Notes under the pieces: generated by a model
Databases searched by the model: none
Seen by the model: only the letters and a program-made list of their open reading frames with translations
What the model was told of the DNA's origin: nothing
Translations under genes and position numbers: made by a program
In this document: positions 23,453 through 32,169 of the stretch, piece by piece
How the letters are laid out: each line of letters starts with the position of its first letter
Numbering within the stretch: position 1 is the first letter of the stretch
Assembly: GCA_028279755.1 (NCBI GenBank)
Contig: JANQNB010000018.1
Location: 62,001 to 126,000, forward strand
Origin: Candidatus Nanoarchaeia archaeon
Lineage (GTDB): Archaea; Nanobdellota; Nanobdellia; Woesearchaeales; UBA525
Direction: 5' to 3'
Length of the DNA: 64,000 bases

Positions 23453-24853
23453 CTACTTGAGCCCGAGCTCGTCAAGCTGCTCCTTGCTCACAGACGAAGG
23501 CGCGTTCATCACCGGATCCTTCGCTGACTTGTCCTTCGGGAAAGCGATCACGTCCCTGATCGAGTCAGCGCCCATGATGACCATGAGCAATCGGTCAAGT
23601 CCTGGCGCGATCCCGCCATGCGGGGGCACGCCATACCGGAACGCTTCAAGCAAGTGCGCGAACTGCGCTTTCTGCTCCTTGGAGAAGCCGATGAGGTCAA
23701 AGACTTTCTCCTGCACCTCTGCCTCGTGGATTCTGATCGAGCCGCCACCGACTTCAAAGCCATTCAGGACGAGATCGTGCTGGTATGCACGCGCCTTTCC
23801 TGGCTCAGAATCCAGCAAAGGAATGTCTTCCTCGTGCGGCTGCGTAAACATGTGATGGCTTGGTGCCCAGTCCTTGCCAGCGCCGTGGAAGAAATCCTCC
23901 TCGGTCTGCGGCGTGAACAAGGGGAACTCGACGATCCAGCAGAACGCGAGCTCGTTCGGATCCTCTTTGTTCTTGCGGATGTCTGGATTGTCCCTGCCAT
24001 ACTTCTTCATCGCCTCGTCGTACGTGATCCTCGGGAACGGAACCTGGCTGATCTTCTTGTCAGGGAAGACAGTCTCAATCAATTTGATCATCAATTCTTC
24101 AGTCAATTGCAGGATGTCTTCCTGGTGTACATAGCTCATCTCGAGGTCCAGTTGGTAGAACTCGCCAGGGCAACGGTCAGCACGCGCGTCCTCGTCGCGG
24201 AAGCAGGGCGCGATCTGGAAATACTTATCCATGCCCGCCACCATGAGCAATTGCTTGTACTGCTGCGGACTTTGGGGCAAGGCGTAGAACTGTCCCTTGT
24301 GGATCCTGCTCGGCACAAGATAGTCGCGTGCGCCTTCAGGCGTTGATTTGGTCAGGACAGGTGTGGTGATCTCCAGGAAGCCTTTCTCGTTCAGGAAATC
24401 ACGGATGAACTGGATGGCTTGATGACGCAACGCGATGTTCGCTGCCATTTTGGGCATGCGCAGGTTGAGATAGCGATACTTCAATCTTGTTTCTTCAGTG
24501 CTTTCCACGCTCTCGTCAAGCTCAAGCGGCAAGGGATCGCAGGCAGCGAGTACGACAAGGTCTTCGGCTTTGACTTCGATGTCGCCAGTGCTCATTTCTT
24601 CCCGTTTCTGGTTATCAGGACGCTCGTTGACTTTGCCTTTGATCTGAAGAACAGATTCCTTTTTTATGTCTTGGAGTTTGACTTTTTGGACGAGGTCAGG
24701 AGGGATGAAACACTGGGTGATACCGTAGCGATCTCGTAACAGGACAAAGCCGACCTTACCCTGCACCCGGACGTTCTGCGCCCAGCCAGCAAGCTCGACG
24801 TCTGTGCCAGCATGCTCTTTCCGCAACTCACCACAGGTGTGCGTTCTGTACAT
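23453..24853 (-). CDS. aspS: Aspartyl-tRNA synthetase, bacterial type lacking the GAD domain
   Basis: 466 residues; the ATG at 24853 coincides with the predicted start of transcription from a box A at 24876-24884. The N-terminal OB fold (MYRTHTCGELRKEHAGTDV) and the C-terminal NAPSSVSKEQLDELGLK are the bacterial-type ends, and motifs 2 and 3 are intact (CFRDEDARADRCPGEFYQLD; GIAPGLDRLLMVIMGADSIR). Bacterial enzymes are about 590 residues with a GAD insertion of roughly 100-120; here YGRDNPDIR runs within about ten residues into LAFCWIVEFPLF, so that insertion is missing. Archaea normally use a different AspRS type, so acquisition by transfer is likely. It charges tRNA-Asp; AsnRS is encoded nearby. 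Confidence 0.92.
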   Translation of the reverse strand: MYRTHTCGELRKEHAGTDVELAGWAQNVRVQGKVGFVLLRDRYGITQCFIPPDLVQKVKLQDIKKESVLQIKGKVNERPDNQKREEMSTGDIEVKAEDLVVLAACDPLPLELDESVESTEETRLKYRYLNLRMPKMAANIALRHQAIQFIRDFLNEKGFLEITTPVLTKSTPEGARDYLVPSRIHKGQFYALPQSPQQYKQLLMVAGMDKYFQIAPCFRDEDARADRCPGEFYQLDLEMSYVHQEDILQLTEELMIKLIETVFPDKKISQVPFPRITYDEAMKKYGRDNPDIRKNKEDPNELAFCWIVEFPLFTPQTEEDFFHGAGKDWAPSHHMFTQPHEEDIPLLDSEPGKARAYQHDLVLNGFEVGGGSIRIHEAEVQEKVFDLIGFSKEQKAQFAHLLEAFRYGVPPHGGIAPGLDRLLMVIMGADSIRDVIAFPKDKSAKDPVMNAPSSVSKEQLDELGLK

Positions 24854-24875
24854 GGCGCTAGGAGAACGAGAAGGG

Positions 24876-24908
24876 CTTTTAAAGATAGCGCCCTAAATCT
24901 TTTTAAAC
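24876..24908. promoter_or_regulatory. Divergent aspS/valS promoters
   Basis: CTTTAAAAG on the minus strand (24884-24876) and TTTTAAAC on the plus strand (24901-24908) each lie about 30 bases before an ATG (24853 and 24932). Both messages are predicted to be leaderless, and the two promoters share a 78-base region. Confidence 0.7.
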
Positions 24909-24931
24909 ACCCCTCTATCTTCGCAGGATCG

Positions 24932-27325
24932 ATGGTTCCGAAAGAGAAAGTCGAGCTGCCGAAGCATTACGATGCGAAAGAGGCTGAGCCCAAATGGCAG
25001 GCCTATTGGCAGGACGAAGGCATCTACAAGTTCGACGAACAGGACAGTGAGAAGGATGTCTACAGCGTGGACACCCCGCCGCCGACTGTCTCGGGAAAGA
25101 TGCACCTCGGCCACGCGTTCAGCTACGCCCAAGAAGACTATGTCGTGCGCTACCAACGCATGCTGGGCAAGAACGTGTTCTACCCCTTCGGCACAGACGA
25201 CAACGGCCTGCCGACAGAGCGCCTGGTAGAGAAGGAGCGCAAAGTGCGCGCGCACGATTACAGCAGGGATGAGTTCCGGAAGATCTGCCTGGACTTTGTC
25301 AACGAGACGAAGCCGGCGTTCACTGGCGACTGGATTCGCCTGGGCATGAGCTGCGATTTCAGCATCAGTTATAGCACGATCGATCCGCACTGTCAGAAGA
25401 CCGGGCAGAAGAGCTTCCTTGACCTGTACAAGAAAGGCTTGCTGCACCGAAAAGAGACGCCGGTGGCGTGGTGCCCCACGTGCCAGACCGCGATCGCGCA
25501 GGCAGAGTTCGAGAACGTGGACAAGCAGAGCCAGTTCCATGACATCGTGTTCCTGTCTGGCAGCAAGGAATTGATCATCGCGACGACCAGGCCTGAATTA
25601 TTGCCAGCATGCGTCGCCCTGTGCTATCACCCGACAGACAAACGCTACCAAGAGCTCAAAGGAAAGCACGCCAAGGTCCCGTTGTTCGATCACGAGGTGC
25701 CGATCATCCCTGACGAGGATGCGGATCCTGAGAAAGGCACAGGCTTGATGATGGTGTGCACCTTTGGCGACAAGGAAGACATCGAGAAATGGCACAAGCA
25801 CAACCTGCCACTGAAGGTCGTGTTCACCAAAGACGGGAAGATGAACGAACATGCGCCAGGCTATGAAGGCATGAAGATCAAGGAAGCGCGCGAACAGATC
25901 GTCCAGGACCTGCAAGAGAAGAAGCTCCTTCGTTCGCAGGAAGACATCACCCACGCAGTCAATGTCCACGAACGATGCAGCACACCTATTGAGTTCCTGA
26001 AAACACCGCAATGGTTCGTCACTCTCCTCGACAAGAAGGAAGAATTGCTGGAAGCCGCTGACAAGATCAAATGGTATCCTGAGCACATGAAAGTGCGCTA
26101 TCTCCACTGGGTCGAGAACCTGAATTGGGAATGGTGCATCTCACGACAACGCTATTATGGCGTGCCCTTCCCGGTCTGGTACACGAAAGACGGCGAGATA
26201 GTCGTGGCTGACGAAGACCAATTGCCAGTGGATCCGTTCAAGGACCGGCCGAAAGGCAATGGCCAGGACCTTGTTCCTGAAGAGGACGTGTTCGACACCT
26301 GGATGATCTCCAGCGTGAGCCCGCAGATCGCGCTCGACTGGGTGGGTGACACGAAGGACGAGATGAAGCGGATGTACCCGATGAGCATGCGACCGCAAGC
26401 CCACGACATCATCAGGACCTGGGCATTTTACACGATCACGAAAGGGCTCTATCACCACAACGAAGTGCCGTGGAACGACATTGTCATCAGCGGACACGTG
26501 CTGGATCCGAAAGGCAATAAGATGTCCAAATCACGAGGCAATGTCGTCGAACCCCAAGGTGTGATCGAAAAATACTCTGCAGACGCGCTCAGGTTCTGGG
26601 CCGCAGGCGTGAAGCTCGGCGACGACCTGCCCTACATGGAGAAAGACATCCAGACAGGGCAGAAGACAGTCACGAAACTATGGAACGCGATCAAGTTCTG
26701 CATCATGCACCTCGAGGATTATGAAGGCTTTGACGGCGAACTCGCGTTTCTGGACCGCTGGCTGCTCAGCAAGTTCAACAGGATCGTGAAAGAATGCACA
26801 GAGAACTTCGACAAGTACGAGTATTCCAAGACCAAGCTCGAGGCTGAGAAGTTCTTCTGGCAAGTGTTCTGCGACTATTATCTCGAGCTGGTGAAGGACC
26901 GCTTGTACACGCCAGAAAAATACGGCGAGGATACATTGTCAGCGAAGCACACCTTGTATTCGGTCTCGCTTGGCATCCTGAAGCTGTTCGCGCCCATCAT
27001 GCCGCACATCACCGAAGAGCTGTACCAATTGTTCTATCGAAGCGTGGAAGGGAAACGCAGTATTCATACGAGCTCGTGGCCGGAATGGCGCGAGGAATTG
27101 TTCGACAAGGAAGCGGAGATGGTCGGCGACGAGGTCGTGAAGATCGTCGCCGCTGTTCGCAAGTTCAAGAGCGAGAAGCAGCTCTCGATGAAAGCGCCCT
27201 TGTCGAAATTGAAGCTCACGACCAAGCTGAACCTCGCGCTGGTCGAGCCTGACATTCTCGCGGTCACGGGTGCGAAGACGCTCGAGCATAAGCGCGGCGA
27301 GTTCAGCATCGAGATCGAAGAGTAA
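24932..27325 (+). CDS. valS: Valyl-tRNA synthetase
   Basis: 797 residues from the ATG at 24932. Class I signatures are HLGH in SGKMHLGHAFSYAQ (about residue 54) and KMSKS in GNKMSKSRGN (about residue 532). Between them lies the CP1 editing domain (ELIIATTRPELLPACVAL) that removes Thr-tRNA-Val, with a zinc-like CPTC pair before it. The C-terminal helical anticodon-binding domain (FAPIMPHITEELYQ) is present, but the coiled-coil tail found in bacterial ValRS is absent, as in archaeal enzymes. It is divergent from aspS. Confidence 0.95.
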   Translation: MVPKEKVELPKHYDAKEAEPKWQAYWQDEGIYKFDEQDSEKDVYSVDTPPPTVSGKMHLGHAFSYAQEDYVVRYQRMLGKNVFYPFGTDDNGLPTERLVEKERKVRAHDYSRDEFRKICLDFVNETKPAFTGDWIRLGMSCDFSISYSTIDPHCQKTGQKSFLDLYKKGLLHRKETPVAWCPTCQTAIAQAEFENVDKQSQFHDIVFLSGSKELIIATTRPELLPACVALCYHPTDKRYQELKGKHAKVPLFDHEVPIIPDEDADPEKGTGLMMVCTFGDKEDIEKWHKHNLPLKVVFTKDGKMNEHAPGYEGMKIKEAREQIVQDLQEKKLLRSQEDITHAVNVHERCSTPIEFLKTPQWFVTLLDKKEELLEAADKIKWYPEHMKVRYLHWVENLNWEWCISRQRYYGVPFPVWYTKDGEIVVADEDQLPVDPFKDRPKGNGQDLVPEEDVFDTWMISSVSPQIALDWVGDTKDEMKRMYPMSMRPQAHDIIRTWAFYTITKGLYHHNEVPWNDIVISGHVLDPKGNKMSKSRGNVVEPQGVIEKYSADALRFWAAGVKLGDDLPYMEKDIQTGQKTVTKLWNAIKFCIMHLEDYEGFDGELAFLDRWLLSKFNRIVKECTENFDKYEYSKTKLEAEKFFWQVFCDYYLELVKDRLYTPEKYGEDTLSAKHTLYSVSLGILKLFAPIMPHITEELYQLFYRSVEGKRSIHTSSWPEWREELFDKEAEMVGDEVVKIVAAVRKFKSEKQLSMKAPLSKLKLTTKLNLALVEPDILAVTGAKTLEHKRGEFSIEIEE

Positions 27326-27391
27326 TTTTCTCTAACGATATTCTACCTGGAAATGAGTATGTTTATATTTTCATTTTGATTCCCGACAGGT

Positions 27392-28021
27392 ATGGGGGCG
27401 ACGATCGACAAGGAACTCTTCACAGCCTTTACGCAGCTGACTCGACAAGTCGGGCCTGACTCTCCTCTTGTTGCGGGTTATCTCCAAGATATTAATCCGC
27501 AGAGGGCTGTTGAACTCTTCTATGGCGCTAGGGCAGTGCTGGCACTTGAAGAGGCAAATCCAGTGGTGTATGGCCGGTCTGTAGCAGAGCAAGCAGTTCA
27601 GGGCATCTTTGATCAGGGTGGCTCTGCACTGCAGCTCTGGCAACTGATGGGTGGACGCTTCTTGCCTGGTGATCGCGAAATGCAAGGTGTTGAATTCGTG
27701 CTCTCAAAAACGGTTCGTGTCAGATGTTCGATTCCGACAGTGGTGGAAATAGACATCGATGCGCCAGATTTACCGGATGATTATGTCCTCCCAGCCTACG
27801 TGGTCTGTGATGGTAGACTTCATCGTGCTGACCAGACAGGTCTGGCGTTTGTAATGAGAGATGAATACGAAGAACCGGAGCCTGAAGTGTTTACTGGTCC
27901 AAGCTCGACACTCGATATTGGTGGTTTGCAAGCAGTGCACGCTCAGGTCTCACCAAAGAGCCTAGACTATAAAATCAATCAGCCCACAAGGGTCAAGCAC
28001 AGAAATCCGAATAACGGTTAA
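27392..28021 (+). CDS. Hypothetical protein (209 aa)
   Basis: ATG at 27392 about 28 bases after a box A (GTTTATATTT, about 27360-27369). The N-terminal ~90 residues are helical ([32 protein letters not shown]), then a strand-rich acidic part ([32 protein letters not shown]) and a polar tail. No signal, membrane segment or recognised family. Its stop overlaps that of the convergent cysS by four bases. Confidence 0.7.
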   Translation: MGATIDKELFTAFTQLTRQVGPDSPLVAGYLQDINPQRAVELFYGARAVLALEEANPVVYGRSVAEQAVQGIFDQGGSALQLWQLMGGRFLPGDREMQGVEFVLSKTVRVRCSIPTVVEIDIDAPDLPDDYVLPAYVVCDGRLHRADQTGLAFVMRDEYEEPEPEVFTGPSSTLDIGGLQAVHAQVSPKSLDYKINQPTRVKHRNPNNG

Positions 28022-29403
28022 AGCTTCTTGATCTTATAGCCGTCCTTCTGGTCGTCGACCTGATAGCCCTTGGCTTTGATCTCGTCGCGCAGCTTGTCAG
28101 ACAATGCGAAGTCTTTGGCTTTGCGTGCTTGCTCTCGTTTCTCAGCAAGGTCGATGACGTCTTGCGGAATGTCGAGTTTTTCTTGCTCAAGAAGTCCCAG
28201 TCCCAGGACTGAATCAAATTTCTCAGTGAGTGCGAGCTTTTCTTTTTTCCCGAGTTCCTTATCGCGCAAAGCATTCCAAAGAACTGCCAAAGCTTGCGGC
28301 ACGTTCAGGTCGTCGTCGACAGCGTCGAGGAATTCCTGTTCGTACTTCTTCGTGTCGCCCTTGCTGCCCTCTTCTTCGTCGCGGAGATCGCTCACGATGT
28401 TCATCAAACGTTCTCTGCTGTGCTTTGCAGTGTCCATCGATTCCCAGCTGAACGACAATTGCTGGCGGTAATGCGCAGTGAGGCATAAGTAGCGATAATC
28501 CAGCGGATGGTACCCTTTCTCTTCCAGGACAGCGAGGGTGAGGAAGTTTTCCCCGGACTTCGCCATCTTCTCTTTATCCATAACCAGGAATTCGCCGTGT
28601 AGCCAGTACTTCACCCAGGGCTTCTTGCCGAAAGCGGTTTCTGCCTGCGCGATCTCGTTGCAATGATGCACTGGAATGTGATCGATGCCGCCGGTGTGGA
28701 TGTCGAACTGCTCGCCGAGATATTTTGAACTCATCGCGCTGCATTCGATGTGCCAGCCAGGGAAGCCAGTTCCCCATGGCGAGTCCCATTCCATCGCGCG
28801 CTTCTCATCTTTCGGGCTGAACTTCCACAAGGCGAAGTCAGTCTTGTTCTTCTTCTCGCCGATGTCCACGCGCGCGCCTTCCTGCAGGTCGTCGATCTTC
28901 AATCGTGCGAGCGTGCCGTAATCGTCGAGCTTGCTCGTGTCGAAATACACACCGTCTTCTGTCGTGTAGGTGACGCCTTTTGCTTCTAAGGCCTTGACCT
29001 GGTCGATCTGCTCCTGGATGTGATCAGTAGCTTTGCACCAGGTGCTTGGCTCCATGATATTGAGCTTGTGGATATCGCTGTTGAACGCTTCGGTGTAGAA
29101 CGTGGCGATCTCCCAGACAGTCTTGCCTTCTCTTGCCGCGCCTTTTTCCATCTTGTCCTCGCCTTCGTCAGCGTCGCTCGTGAGATGGCCGACGTCAGTG
29201 ATATTCATCACCTGCGTGACTTCGAGGCCGTTGTAGGTGAGCACTCGTCTGAGGACGTCAGCAAAGACATAGCTGCGCAGATTGCCAATATGCGCGTAGT
29301 TATAGACAGTCGGGCCGCACGTGTACATGCCGACTTTGCCGGCTTTCAAGGGCGTGAACGCCTCTTTTTCCCTGCTGAGTGTGTTGTAGAGCGTCAGTGC
29401 CAT
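28018..29403 (-). CDS. cysS: Cysteinyl-tRNA synthetase
   Basis: 461 residues from the ATG at 29403, about 28 bases after a box A (CCTTTTAATTG, about 29427-29437). The N-terminal [20 protein letters not shown] carries the catalytic-zinc cysteine and the HIGN signature. Further zinc ligands follow in WHIECSAM and HHCNEIAQ, and KMAKS replaces KMSKS as in many CysRS. The helical C-terminal domain ends [20 protein letters not shown]. It charges tRNA-Cys, whose gene is at 5566-5636, so this organism uses the direct route and not SepRS. Confidence 0.96.
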   Translation of the reverse strand: MALTLYNTLSREKEAFTPLKAGKVGMYTCGPTVYNYAHIGNLRSYVFADVLRRVLTYNGLEVTQVMNITDVGHLTSDADEGEDKMEKGAAREGKTVWEIATFYTEAFNSDIHKLNIMEPSTWCKATDHIQEQIDQVKALEAKGVTYTTEDGVYFDTSKLDDYGTLARLKIDDLQEGARVDIGEKKNKTDFALWKFSPKDEKRAMEWDSPWGTGFPGWHIECSAMSSKYLGEQFDIHTGGIDHIPVHHCNEIAQAETAFGKKPWVKYWLHGEFLVMDKEKMAKSGENFLTLAVLEEKGYHPLDYRYLCLTAHYRQQLSFSWESMDTAKHSRERLMNIVSDLRDEEEGSKGDTKKYEQEFLDAVDDDLNVPQALAVLWNALRDKELGKKEKLALTEKFDSVLGLGLLEQEKLDIPQDVIDLAEKREQARKAKDFALSDKLRDEIKAKGYQVDDQKDGYKIKKL

Positions 29404-29556
29404 GCGTACGAGCTATTCGTGCACTCAATTAAAAGGTTTGGGGTGCATCTGAATATTTTTCTATATGGTAAATTAATAACTTCCGTCGACAAATGCGCTC
29501 AGATCGGTCGACACGGTTATATACTCACATATTGGTACCTATAGAGCTTCACGGTG

Positions 29557-30027
29557 ATGACAATGTGCGAAGAACACGTCCCCTTTCTGCCACGAGATAC
29601 AACCTCGCCCTTGGTCTACTGGTATACTCGCATGCCCTATGCAACGACCATCAGCCGGAATGTCCGGGTGCGAGGTTTCAGCTGCAGAGGCTTTCAGCTA
29701 CGATGGGTGGAGCCGTTCTATGTCAGGAAAGGGCAATTTCCGCAGGATATCGTTACGCAACTCGATGAGATCGATACTGGCCGTCTCTTTGGCTTCATAT
29801 GGGATTATGATGGCGGCGACACAAACCCTTTCACCGCCCCTGGTATGGGGGATTATTGGCGAGTATTGGTCGTGCCTGAAGGCATCCATGTCTCGTATGC
29901 AGCACAGCGTTTCGCTCATCAGACAGTCAATAGGAAGGGGAAGATAGGCACTGTCTTCCTTGATCGTCTCCTGGACGCATTGGATGATCTGCGCGCAGGG
30001 CCCAAAGGCATGATACCTTACAGATAA
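29557..30027 (+). CDS. Hypothetical protein (156 aa)
   Basis: Start uncertain: GTG 29554, ATG 29557 and ATG 29563 are all in frame; the box A GTTATATAC (about 29515-29523) predicts a start of transcription near 29545. The protein is rich in Tyr/Trp/Arg with strands (RNVRVRGFSCRGFQLRWVEP, DYWRVLVVPEGIHVSYA) and a terminal helix (TVFLDRLLDALDDLRAG). No signal or membrane segment and no family recognised. Confidence 0.65.
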   Translation: MTMCEEHVPFLPRDTTSPLVYWYTRMPYATTISRNVRVRGFSCRGFQLRWVEPFYVRKGQFPQDIVTQLDEIDTGRLFGFIWDYDGGDTNPFTAPGMGDYWRVLVVPEGIHVSYAAQRFAHQTVNRKGKIGTVFLDRLLDALDDLRAGPKGMIPYR

Positions 30028-30137
30028 TTTCTATATAGAAAATAATTATAGTATTGAATAATATTACTATTTCATAGTGGTTACAAAAGCGAAATTCTTA
30101 TAAATAACCTGTGCTCCAACGATGAGCATTAAAGCTG

Positions 30138-30239
30138 ATGACGATGGACCTTGAAACCGTTGTTGGGGAAACCAAGACAGCACAGCAAGCTGTCGAGGAA
30201 AAAAGCGCGACAGATTACGTCGTGGAGAATGAAGATTGA
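30138..30239 (+). CDS. Small acidic protein (33 aa)
   Basis: ATG at 30138 lies about 33 bases after a strong box A (CTTATAAATAAC, about 30097-30108). The encoded MTMDLETVVGETKTAQQAVE plus 13 more residues is acidic and helical. Its TGA (30237-30239) overlaps a TTG that opens the next frame, which suggests coupling. It may be a real small protein or the translated leader of the membrane protein that follows. Confidence 0.45.
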   Translation: MTMDLETVVGETKTAQQAVEEKSATDYVVENED

Positions 30240-30643
30240 TCCATAATGGGGATGTGATTGGAATGATTCGTATGGACCTTGGACCAGAACGAGGAATTGA
30301 TCTCAGCGACAGAGCTGCTGCAACGCCGATTACTGCCACTCCGCAGACCAGACGCCCAATCAGCAACTTGGCACTTGCTGGCGGGATAACTGTTGTCACC
30401 ACAGCAGCAGGTTGTGGCAACCGCCTCGCGAAAAGCTACGTCGGAAACAGACGAGTCGAGCTAGGACTTGAGACGCACGGCAACTACAACGAGACAACTG
30501 CCAAGATCGCGAGTGAACTCCCGGCCTTCTACTATCCTGCAGATGCATACTTTCATGGTGCCCTCCCCGGATTCATTATTGGACTTGCACTCGGCGCTGC
30601 AGCAATTGGCTTGAGAAACTTGTATCGACGTATGAGAGGATGA
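30236..30643 (+). CDS. Small membrane protein with lipobox-like motif
   Basis: 135 residues if the coupled TTG at 30236 is used, 126 from the ATG at 30263, which has GGGGAT upstream. After a polar N-terminal ~40 residues comes a hydrophobic stretch ending TTAAGCGN, which resembles a lipoprotein processing site but lies far from the N-terminus, and a C-terminal membrane helix (GALPGFIIGLALGAAAIGL) followed by RNLYRRMRG. The segment between, with Asn/Glu/Tyr, may face outside. No family recognised. Confidence 0.6.
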   Translation: MIHNGDVIGMIRMDLGPERGIDLSDRAAATPITATPQTRRPISNLALAGGITVVTTAAGCGNRLAKSYVGNRRVELGLETHGNYNETTAKIASELPAFYYPADAYFHGALPGFIIGLALGAAAIGLRNLYRRMRG

Positions 30644-30647
30644 ATTG

Positions 30648-30806
30648 ATGTACGACGAATACGACGAGGACAGCGCCTTCGACGACGAAGTACGAACCTG
30701 TCCTGTGACTGGAAAAAAAGAGAAGAAGACGCTCAAGAGCGTGCTGAACAAGAAAGGCAAGCTCACCAAGCACGAGATGGACGAGATCTTCCTCGAGGAT
30801 TATTAG
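30648..30806 (+). CDS. Small charged protein (52 aa)
   Basis: ATG at 30648, four bases after the previous stop, stop TAG at 30806. The first 15 residues are very acidic (MYDEYDEDSAFDDEV), then a single TCPVTGKK phrase, a lysine-rich middle (KKEKKTLKSVLNKKGKLTK) and an acidic end. The codon use resembles neighbouring genes and the frame is packed tightly between two others, which favours a real gene. Function unknown; a nucleic-acid or protein-binding small protein is possible. Confidence 0.55.
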   Translation: MYDEYDEDSAFDDEVRTCPVTGKKEKKTLKSVLNKKGKLTKHEMDEIFLEDY

Positions 30807-30814
30807 GGATAACC

Positions 30815-31135
30815 ATGAGCTTAATTCGATCGGGCTTCGAAATGTACAGGACCTTCAACGGAATCGATGGAGACTATCGAGTGACTGGTCCTAGTGAGAT
30901 GGTGCTGTGCCAGTTTGCATCCGCTCCTGTCGGCATCGCGATACTTGTAGCTCCACTTTTTGGAGCTGACGTTCCCTCTCCGCAGGTCTTGTCAAGTTGC
31001 GTGATGCTTGACACTGCCGACTTAACATATCGACTCACCAGCGACTCGCTCCCTGGAACACATCCTATTGAGAAGATACAGGAGCGTAATCACGCTTGCG
31101 CTCGCCGCTCTTGCGAGCCTATTGTTCCCAAGTAG
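30815..31135 (+). CDS. Hypothetical protein (106 aa)
   Basis: ATG at 30815 follows the 52-residue gene by eight bases, with TTAGGGATAACC upstream. It has one moderately hydrophobic stretch (FASAPVGIAILVAPLFGADV) that could be a membrane helix and a polar C-terminal half. No family recognised. It is the last gene of a compact plus-strand run that begins at 30138, and ends just before the promoter of the RNA unit at 31172. Confidence 0.5.
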   Translation: MSLIRSGFEMYRTFNGIDGDYRVTGPSEMVLCQFASAPVGIAILVAPLFGADVPSPQVLSSCVMLDTADLTYRLTSDSLPGTHPIEKIQERNHACARRSCEPIVPK

Positions 31136-31142
31136 CGATACC

Positions 31143-31150
31143 TTTAAATA
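31143..31150 (+). promoter_or_regulatory. Box A of the 31172-31264 RNA unit
   Basis: TTTAAATA, a near-ideal archaeal box A preceded by purine/A-rich bases. It predicts transcription from about 31172, where no start codon follows but a closed, foldable sequence does. Confidence 0.65.
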
Positions 31151-31171
31151 CGATCTCTCCCCTTACACTTC

Positions 31172-31264
31172 TTGGAGGGTACCTGCAATACACCTTTGTC
31201 GCAACGAACGTCGTATTCTGGTTTACCTCCTGCCGTCGTCTCGCGACGACGGCGCCCTTTTTTT
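31172..31264 (+). ncRNA. Candidate structured small RNA (~93 nt)
   Basis: Bounded by a strong box A and a strong terminator, with no open frame. Predicted pairing: GGAGG (31174-31178) with CCTCC (31226-31230), ACC (31181-31183) with GGT (31220-31222), AATAC (31187-31191) with GTATT (31213-31217), enclosing a 21-base apical part with TCG/CGA. The terminator hairpin follows after one base. I do not recognise an RNA family. Confidence 0.6.
31232..31264 (+). terminator. Strong hairpin with T7 tail
   Basis: GCCGTCGTC (31232-31240) and GACGACGGC (31245-31253) form a perfect 9-bp stem with a TCGC loop, followed by GCCC and seven T. It ends the small-RNA unit and isolates the next promoter. Confidence 0.8.
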
Positions 31265-31296
31265 ATCATACATACCAACACAATCTTTATAAATAG

Positions 31297-31310
31297 CTAC
31301 TCCTTAGTAG
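31297..31310. promoter_or_regulatory. Palindrome CTACT-CCTT-AGTAG downstream of box A
   Basis: Perfect 5-bp arms between the box A (TTTATAAAT, about 31286-31294) and the ATG at 31318, over the expected transcription start. TACTC-n3-AGTAG is also found at 49730-49742 beside another promoter. Confidence 0.4.
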
Positions 31311-31317
31311 TATCAAA

Positions 31318-32169
31318 ATGACAATGACCTTCCAGTATGCGGTCCGAGGCGACCTCCATGCCCGACGCGAGCTCTCGCACCAGCATTTTCGCCAATTGAT
31401 GCGTGGCTACCAAGGCCTGCTTGACGTCGGCGATGTCGAAGCGCCATACATCCACCAAGGACACCCGCTCAGAGCTGGCCAGCGCCCAGACGAGCCAACC
31501 ATGCACGCAATCATCCGGAACTCGCTGGACGAGCGCGGACTGACCGCGACGGCAAGAGATGCCATTGAGGACACGCTGCGCGGCATGACTGAGATGGCTG
31601 AACACTTGAGCGAATGGCAAGAACGACTGCCTTACTATAACAAAGCCTATGTCGGAATCGCCGGCAATGCCCAGGAAGTCTGGAACGTCATCTTGGAACA
31701 ACTGGCTCCAGAGCGAGTGCAGGAAGTCAACCAGTTGTTTGACGCTTTCTCCTATGACCGTGAGAGCAGGATCTATTACCCAACGCCGCAAGGCCTCACG
31801 ACCAGAGTTCCGGAAAAGCCCCGCAGCGCAGTAGTCACCCTGCCATGGAACGCCCTGGTCGACAGCGTCCTCGATGCTGGCACAGCAACCCTGAATCACG
31901 ATCTTGACCGTATCGTCGTGCTCAGCCACGACTATCTTGGCCCGGCAAGCGTCCAGCCAGACACGACGCTGCCAGAATGGAAGAACCAAGAACAATTCGA
32001 AGCACTGTTCGAGGCACTCGCAGTCCACGACGCTGATGTCATCGCCTTCTATGGCCACATCGGCGGCCCTGCGTTCGAAACCAAATTCGACTATCAGGGA
32101 AAAACAATTAAATGCCACCACGTTGACGAAGACAGGGGAGAACTCATCCCTGTCGAGCTGATAGCATGA
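31318..32169 (+). CDS. Hypothetical protein coupled to swivel-domain gene
   Basis: 283 residues; ATG at 31318 about 28 bases after a box A, so probably leaderless. A helical N-terminal half (RRELSHQHFRQLMRGYQGLL, GMTEMAEHLSEWQERL) precedes an alpha/beta C-terminal half (DRIVVLSHDYLGP, FEALFEALAVHDADVIAFYG). No family recognised. Its stop overlaps the start of the swivel protein at 32166 as ATGA, so it is very likely a functional partner, perhaps the enzyme making or using its substrate. Confidence 0.75.
   Translation: MTMTFQYAVRGDLHARRELSHQHFRQLMRGYQGLLDVGDVEAPYIHQGHPLRAGQRPDEPTMHAIIRNSLDERGLTATARDAIEDTLRGMTEMAEHLSEWQERLPYYNKAYVGIAGNAQEVWNVILEQLAPERVQEVNQLFDAFSYDRESRIYYPTPQGLTTRVPEKPRSAVVTLPWNALVDSVLDAGTATLNHDLDRIVVLSHDYLGPASVQPDTTLPEWKNQEQFEALFEALAVHDADVIAFYGHIGGPAFETKFDYQGKTIKCHHVDEDRGELIPVELIA

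Noticed and set aside
30138-30643. A toxin-antitoxin pair (small acidic protein plus membrane protein)
   Set aside because: Sizes and overlap are suggestive, but neither protein resembles a known toxin or antitoxin; left as orphans.
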